From the NCBI RefSeq assembly GCF_008632455.1, contig NZ_CP043929.1:3658001-3722000 (forward strand): a stretch of 64,000 nt of DNA. Reading direction: 5' to 3'. Source of the stretch: Methylomonas rhizoryzae. GTDB taxonomy: Bacteria; Pseudomonadota; Gammaproteobacteria; Methylococcales; Methylomonadaceae. The notes beneath the pieces are model-generated. The model saw only the letters and a program-made list of their open reading frames with translations, was not told the DNA's origin and did not search any database. Below are positions 59,623 through 64,000 of the stretch, piece by piece (within the stretch, counting starts at the first letter, position 1; each line of letters opens with the position of its first letter). The translations under genes were made by a program, and so were the position numbers.

Positions 59623-60879
59623 GTGGATGTCAAACACTATATGCAGCAACTGGGCAGGCAGGCGCGGCAGGCCGGCCGGCAAATCAGCAAGGCGGAAAGC
59701 GGACAAAAAAACCTGGCCCTGTTGAAAATTGCCGAAGCCATTGTCGACGGCAGCGAGGCCATAGCCGCGGAAAACCGCAAAGATTTGGAAGCCGGCCGGC
59801 AAAACGGCTTGGACGCTGCCTCGCTGGATCGTTTGGAACTGACGCCAACCCGCATTCAAGCCATGGTGGAAGGCTTGCATCAAGTCGCCGCATTGCCGGA
59901 TCCGGTCGGCGAAATCACCCATCTAAGTTATCGGCCCAGCGGCATTCAGGTAGGGCAAATGCGCGTGCCCTTAGGCGTGATCGGCATCATTTACGAGTCT
60001 CGACCCAACGTCACCATAGACGCCGCCGCCTTGTGTCTGAAATCCGGCAACGCCTGCATTTTGCGCGGCGGTTCCGAAGCCATCCATTCCAACCGGGCCA
60101 TCGCCGCAGCCATCAGCCTGGGTTTGGCGGAAGCCGGCCTGCCGCAGCAGGCCGTGCAAGTGGTGGAAACTACCGACCGGTCGGCCGTCGGCGAACTGAT
60201 CACGCTCAAAGACTATGTCGACGTCATCGTACCGCGCGGCGGCAAAAGCCTGATCGAAAGGATCAGCGCCGAGGCCACGATTCCGGTGATCAAACATTTG
60301 GACGGCATCTGCCACGTGTATATCGACGGCAAGGCCGATTTGGACAAAGCCGTGGCCATCGCCGTCAACGCCAAAACCCAACGCTACGGGGTCTGCAATG
60401 CGATGGAAACCTTGTTGGTCGCCGAAAGCATCGCCGCCGGCGTGCTGCCGGTTCTGGCGCAACGCTACGCCGAAAAAGGAGTGGAACTGCGCGGCTGCCT
60501 GAAAACCTGTTCGTTGCTGCCCGGAGCGGTCCGCGCCACAGAAGACGATTGGCATACCGAATATCTGGCACCGATTTTGTCGATCAAGATCGTCGCCGGC
60601 ATAGACGAGGCCATCGCCCACATCAACCAATACAGCTCGGCCCATACCGAGAGCATAGTCACCGAAGACTACACGCTGGCCCGCCGTTTTTTGCGCGAAG
60701 TGGACTCCAGCTCGGTAATGGTCAATGCCTCGACCCGCTTTGCCGACGGCTTCGAATACGGTTTGGGTGCGGAAATCGGCATCAGTACCGATAAACTGCA
60801 CGCCCGTGGCCCGGTGGGCTTGCACGGCCTGACCTCGTTGAAATACATCGTATTGGGCGACGGCCACATTCGCACTTGA
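59623..60879 (+). CDS. proA: Glutamate-5-semialdehyde dehydrogenase
   Basis: ProA reduces gamma-glutamyl phosphate to glutamate semialdehyde, the second step of proline synthesis. Conserved blocks are VPLGVIGIIYESRPNVTIDAA, LCLKSGNACILRGGSEA, the catalytic Cys in AKTQRYGVCNAMETLLV and GLGAEIGISTDKLHARGPVGL. The start is a GTG at 59623 giving 418 residues. It could help supply proline for the prolyl-ligase pathway, though proA is a housekeeping gene. proB is not in the window. Confidence 0.95.
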   Translation: MDVKHYMQQLGRQARQAGRQISKAESGQKNLALLKIAEAIVDGSEAIAAENRKDLEAGRQNGLDAASLDRLELTPTRIQAMVEGLHQVAALPDPVGEITHLSYRPSGIQVGQMRVPLGVIGIIYESRPNVTIDAAALCLKSGNACILRGGSEAIHSNRAIAAAISLGLAEAGLPQQAVQVVETTDRSAVGELITLKDYVDVIVPRGGKSLIERISAEATIPVIKHLDGICHVYIDGKADLDKAVAIAVNAKTQRYGVCNAMETLLVAESIAAGVLPVLAQRYAEKGVELRGCLKTCSLLPGAVRATEDDWHTEYLAPILSIKIVAGIDEAIAHINQYSSAHTESIVTEDYTLARRFLREVDSSSVMVNASTRFADGFEYGLGAEIGISTDKLHARGPVGLHGLTSLKYIVLGDGHIRT

Positions 60880-61499
60880 TGATAGGCGTTTACGGCGGCA
60901 CGTTTAACCCCGTACATTTCGGCCACTTGCGCACCGCGGTGGAAGTTCAGGAACGATTCGGCTTGCGGCAACTGCACATGATACCCTGCCGCTTGCCGGC
61001 CCACCGGGAACGCCCGGAAGTAGACGGCGAACGGCGGTACGCCATGCTGCAATTGGCGCTGGCCGGCCTTCCCGGCGTAATCGCCGATCGCCGCGAGCTG
61101 GACCGCCCCGGCCCGTCGTATATGGTCGACACCCTGCAATCGTTGCGCGACGATTATCCGCACGTCGGCCTCCTCTTGTTCATCGGCACGGACGCCTTTG
61201 CCGGCCTGCCAACCTGGCATTGCTGGCAACGGTTATTCGAGCTTGCCCACGTCGTAGTGGTTACCCGACCCGGTTACCGGCCGCCCAGACTGGCAGACTT
61301 TTTAGCGGAAAAACTCACGCGCCACGACAATGACTTAGTGGAAACCCCGCAAGGCTGCCTGCACTTCCAAACCGTTACCGCCCTGGACATCTCCGCCACC
61401 GCAATCCGGAATTTGATAGCCGGCAACCACAATCCGCAATTTTTACTGCCCGACAGCGTGATTGCTTACATCCGCCGGCACAACCTTTATCTCGCTTAA
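60879..61499 (+). CDS. nadD: Nicotinate-nucleotide adenylyltransferase
   Basis: NadD makes nicotinate adenine dinucleotide for NAD synthesis. The nucleotidyltransferase motif GGTFNPVHFGHLR opens the protein, and ISATAIRNLIAGN near the C-terminus is the second phosphate-binding motif. The ATG at 60879 overlaps the proA stop (TGATG); a TTG one codon earlier is also possible. Length 206 residues. Confidence 0.95.
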   Translation: MIGVYGGTFNPVHFGHLRTAVEVQERFGLRQLHMIPCRLPAHRERPEVDGERRYAMLQLALAGLPGVIADRRELDRPGPSYMVDTLQSLRDDYPHVGLLLFIGTDAFAGLPTWHCWQRLFELAHVVVVTRPGYRPPRLADFLAEKLTRHDNDLVETPQGCLHFQTVTALDISATAIRNLIAGNHNPQFLLPDSVIAYIRRHNLYLA

Positions 61500-61513
61500 T
61501 TTCAGGACATTCG

Positions 61514-61852
61514 ATGCAAACAGAACAATTACTCAAGCTGGTGGAACACGTGCTCGAAGAGCGCAAAGCCCTACAGGTAAAAACCTTGGACGTGCGCGGC
61601 AAAACCAGTATTACCGATTACATGGTCATCGCTACCGCCACTTCGACCCGTCACGCCAAATCCTTAGCCGATTACGTGATCGAAAAAGTCAAGGAACAGG
61701 GCGAAATGCCGTTAGGCGTGGAAGGCCAAGCGGGTTCCGACTGGGTGTTACTGGATTTGGGCGACGTGGTCCTGCACGTTATGACCACTCAAGCGCGCGA
61801 ATATTATCAGCTGGAAAAGCTGTGGACAGTCGCGGCCGACAAAACCGAGTAG
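61514..61852 (+). CDS. rsfS: Ribosomal silencing factor RsfS
   Basis: The 112-residue protein has the RsfS core: LDVRGKTSITDYMVIATATSTRH, EGQAGSDWVLLDLGDVVLHVM and QAREYYQLEKLW. RsfS binds ribosomal protein uL14 and blocks subunit joining when nutrients are scarce. nadD-rsfS is a conserved pair. The start follows ttcaggacattcg, a weak ribosome site. Confidence 0.95.
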   Translation: MQTEQLLKLVEHVLEERKALQVKTLDVRGKTSITDYMVIATATSTRHAKSLADYVIEKVKEQGEMPLGVEGQAGSDWVLLDLGDVVLHVMTTQAREYYQLEKLWTVAADKTE

Positions 61853-61963
61853 TTGGTTTTTTGCAGTCGGACTTCGGTGACTCATCCCGCGTTTTTGCTA
61901 ATAGTCATTCAAGAATTCGGCGTCTCAGTCGATGAATGCTGAAGAAATCGTGAGGAATATCCA

Positions 61964-62665
61964 ATGAAACGCGTCGCATTCATCCTGTTTTTCGGCATAA
62001 CCCTGTTGAGCGGATTAACCGCTTGTTCCGGAGTGCAATCTCGTAACGAGCCAACAGCCGATTCGCCGACAGCCGCTAGAGTCTTGCAAGCGACGGGTTT
62101 CAGCCACTTCGACGACAGCGGCCGGCTGAACGTCGGCCAGCGTTGGTTATCGGCCCGGCAAATAGCCAAACTGAACGCTTATCGCGGGCTGGCCGATCAA
62201 TTGTACGACGAGCCATTAGGACCTGATGCGACGGTAGGCTCGCGAGTCATCGAAAACGAAGTGTACCGGGTCTATCTGGACCTCTATTTGCGCCAGGCCC
62301 AAGCCAGCGACTACCGCACATTCAAAGACCGCTTGAAAACCGTGCTGCAACTGCCGTTGACTACCCGCTTCTACCATTGCATGAGCGGCACACCCGCGCT
62401 AGCCGAGCAATGCATACGCGAAGACGGTAAACTGGCTTACACCCGCTTGGGTTATAAAACCGCAACGACCACCCGGGTCAATCTAGCTTGCGGCAGCGCT
62501 GGCTGTAGCGACCAATTTCACGTAGGCGGTTTCAATTCCCGGCCGGGCCCGGTCGATTCCGCCTTGCTCGACGCCGGCTTATACGGAGTGGAATGGACAT
62601 TGAACATGACCGGTCGAACCCTATTCAATTATTTGCTGATCAACGGCATCATCAATGCATTATAG
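61964..62665 (+). CDS. LPP20-type lipoprotein, FlgP-like
   Basis: A lipoprotein signal ends at the lipobox LTACS. The mature protein has an LPP20-type segment, ARQIAKLNAYRGLADQLYDE, then VIENEVYRVYLDLYLRQAQ, as in FlgP, which forms a basal-body outer disk with FlgT in Vibrio-type flagella. At 233 residues it is longer than Vibrio FlgP, with an extra C-terminal part bearing three cysteines. The last 11 bases overlap the flgT-like gene, supporting a joint role. Confidence 0.7.
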   Translation: MKRVAFILFFGITLLSGLTACSGVQSRNEPTADSPTAARVLQATGFSHFDDSGRLNVGQRWLSARQIAKLNAYRGLADQLYDEPLGPDATVGSRVIENEVYRVYLDLYLRQAQASDYRTFKDRLKTVLQLPLTTRFYHCMSGTPALAEQCIREDGKLAYTRLGYKTATTTRVNLACGSAGCSDQFHVGGFNSRPGPVDSALLDAGLYGVEWTLNMTGRTLFNYLLINGIINAL

Positions 62666-63836
62666 GTTTTGGCTTTCATTGGCACTGGCGCTGATATTGG
62701 CGGCTTGCGGCAGCGGCGACGCCAGTCGCCGCATCGACCCGGAACAAATCCAACACCTGCGCAATCGCCAAGTGACGGTACAAGGCTTTGCGGCCGTCGG
62801 CGTGGGCGGCGTCTCCGCCGCCCGGCAAGCAGCCATCGACGACGCTATCGCCCAAGCCGCCCGAACCCTGGCCGACCGCGACCCGGGCGCAATGTCGACC
62901 AGCGAGGTCAAAGTGGTAGACGAATGGCAGGACCAAGACGGTTATCACGTGCAAGCCTTGGTGATGTTGTCTGCACAAAAAAGTTGTAATGCGCCGTACC
63001 GCAAACGTATCGTGGCAACCGGCTTTCCGGCCATGAATCCTTATCAGATCAGCGGCACGGAAACTCAAGACTTGTTCGGCGGCATTCCGCGCGAAATCGG
63101 CAACTTGCTGATGGAACGCGGCGATTTTATCGCCTACAACCTCACCGATTCGTCACTGTACGTCCGTCCGGATCTGGCCCCGGAAATTCCGGCCAGCGGC
63201 GGATTTTCCGGCAACGTCATTCTCGACATTGCCAAACGGCATAATGCCCAATTGGTGCTATCCGGCATCATTCGCGACTTTAGAGTGGAATCCACCGAAT
63301 ACGTGCGCGGAGCCGGCGTATTGGCCGAATTGAAATCGGCCATGCGCGATTACGTGGGCCGGCGCAGCATCGGCATAGACGTTTTCATGCACGACGGCTT
63401 CACCGGCGCCTTGCTGTTCCAACACCGCTACACCGATTCGATTATCGGCGACGTCAATCTACCCTCCGGCTACAACGTCGGTAGCGAACGCTTCGAAGAC
63501 ACCCCGTCCGGCCATAAAATCGGCGACATCGTCCGTCAGGCTAGCCAAGACATCGCCGACTTGTTCAGCTGCTATCCCTTCTCCGCCCGGGTCATCCGAA
63601 CCGAATTAGGCCGCATCACCATAGGCGCCGGCGCGCAAGACAAGATCAAAGTCGGCGACCGATTTATGGTGTATTCGGCCGGCTTCGCCGATAGCGCCGG
63701 CCTGGGCTATACCGACCCTATCGGCATCTTGAGCATTGCCGAAGTCGGTCCGTCTATGGCGGCCGGCAGCCTGGAGCAAAACGCGCGCACCTTGGTCCGC
63801 CCCGGCGACTGGGTACGCAGTTTTACCACCTATTGA
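62655..63836 (+). CDS. flgT: Flagellar assembly protein FlgT-like
   Basis: A lipoprotein-like signal (LALALILAACGSGD) precedes three domains matching FlgT: an N-terminal domain with QVTVQGFAAVGVGGVSAARQAAIDDAIAQAA, a middle domain around RHNAQLVLSGIIRDFR, and a C-terminal domain with IGAGAQDKIKVGDRFMVYSAG. FlgT builds the H ring around the flagellar LP ring. The lipobox Cys is unusual, since Vibrio FlgT is not lipidated, and suggests membrane anchoring here. Other flagellar genes are not in the window. Confidence 0.8.
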   Translation: MHYRFWLSLALALILAACGSGDASRRIDPEQIQHLRNRQVTVQGFAAVGVGGVSAARQAAIDDAIAQAARTLADRDPGAMSTSEVKVVDEWQDQDGYHVQALVMLSAQKSCNAPYRKRIVATGFPAMNPYQISGTETQDLFGGIPREIGNLLMERGDFIAYNLTDSSLYVRPDLAPEIPASGGFSGNVILDIAKRHNAQLVLSGIIRDFRVESTEYVRGAGVLAELKSAMRDYVGRRSIGIDVFMHDGFTGALLFQHRYTDSIIGDVNLPSGYNVGSERFEDTPSGHKIGDIVRQASQDIADLFSCYPFSARVIRTELGRITIGAGAQDKIKVGDRFMVYSAGFADSAGLGYTDPIGILSIAEVGPSMAAGSLEQNARTLVRPGDWVRSFTTY

Positions 63837-63901
63837 GCCCCGCCGGCATGCAGCCGGAATCAATCTAGGCAAATTCGCCGCACGAATGCGGGCTTTACCC
63901 C

Positions 63902-64000
63902 TCAAGCCGACGCCGAGTCCGAAAATAGCCGAATGACGACCACCCCGGCAACGATCAAAGCCATGCCCCAAAGTGCCGGCGCATCCAATTTCTGCCCGAA
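63902..64000 (-). CDS. SMR-family small multidrug efflux protein (C-terminal end, cut by window edge)
   Basis: The last 32 codons of a leftward gene are visible. They read FGQKLDAPALWGMALIVAGV, then VVIRLFSDSASA, the typical fourth helix and tail of EmrE/SMR proteins (GQxLD-P---G--LI--GV-VI-L-S). The rest lies beyond the right edge. Convergent with the FlgT-like gene, 65 bases apart. Confidence 0.75.
   Translation of the reverse strand, partial: FGQKLDAPALWGMALIVAGVVVIRLFSDSASA

Noticed and set aside
60033..60794. Long open frame on the plus strand inside proA
   Set aside because: It is Arg/His-rich with no family character and lies wholly within the clear proA frame, a codon-usage shadow.
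63606..63971. 121-codon minus-strand frame overlapping flgT
   Set aside because: Shadow of the flgT-like frame; the SMR fragment is in a different register and is the real gene end there.
1..64000. CRISPR array, tRNA or rRNA genes
   Set aside because: No regularly spaced repeats, cloverleaf-like or rRNA-like stretches were recognised by eye.

Overview
The window reads as chromosome of a gammaproteobacterium, most likely a Methylomonas-like methanotroph (Methylococcales). This is inferred from gene content and protein style: PEP-CTERM protein, aerobic lower-ligand and late B12 genes, yejBEF, the recA neighbourhood. No methane-oxidation gene lies in the window, so the genus is not proven. No rRNA, tRNA or CRISPR array was seen. 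Genes are densely packed, with many 1-11 nt overlaps and GTG/TTG starts.

1-17 kb: an edge-truncated secD with yajC; psd and an orphan FlhB-like gene; queF; then a leftward nine-gene run (ABC-F ATPase, membrane protein, universal stress protein, cobU, cobT, TM2 protein, cobS, bluB, cobQ) that finishes cobalamin. A desaturase follows. Next comes a small accessory patch: Mrr-type nuclease, attC-like site and frameshifted HNH nuclease, which looks like an integron-cassette relic. Then RNA-handling genes (RhlE-like helicase, RRM protein, cold-shock protein).

17-28 kb: a leftward signalling operon (sigma-54 activator, HDOD protein, Ser/Thr kinase, two FHA proteins, PP2C phosphatase). It diverges from a PEP-CTERM protein gene with a sigma-54-like promoter and a dyad between them. 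An FtsX-type ABC exporter and a TesA-like esterase follow.

29-41 kb: a four-gene [NiFe]-hydrogenase operon whose last gene fuses a Rieske [2Fe-2S] domain to PAS, GGDEF and EAL domains, a candidate H2/redox to c-di-GMP circuit. Next is a SIR2-TIR plus STAND-ATPase/FGE pair, a likely anti-phage module. Its ATPase gene is split by an IS5-family element; removing the element and one TTAA repeat restores a 707-codon frame. recA follows.

42-55 kb: a seven-gene operon: MBOAT-SGNH fusion membrane acyltransferase, carrier protein, Rieske oxygenase alpha and beta, B12-radical SAM enzyme, prolyl-type adenylation enzyme and acyl-CoA-dehydrogenase-like flavoenzyme. I read it as a Dlt-like pathway that loads proline on a carrier, oxidises it to a pyrrole, probably methylates and oxygenates it, and transfers it to an extracytoplasmic acceptor. 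ETF and ETF-quinone oxidoreductase genes lie convergently beside it and could take the flavoenzyme's electrons. This is the strongest candidate for an undescribed system.

55-64 kb: yejBEF peptide importer genes, an NlpE-like copper protein, proA-nadD-rsfS, FlgP-like and FlgT-like flagellar outer-ring proteins, and the end of an SMR-family transporter gene cut by the window edge.
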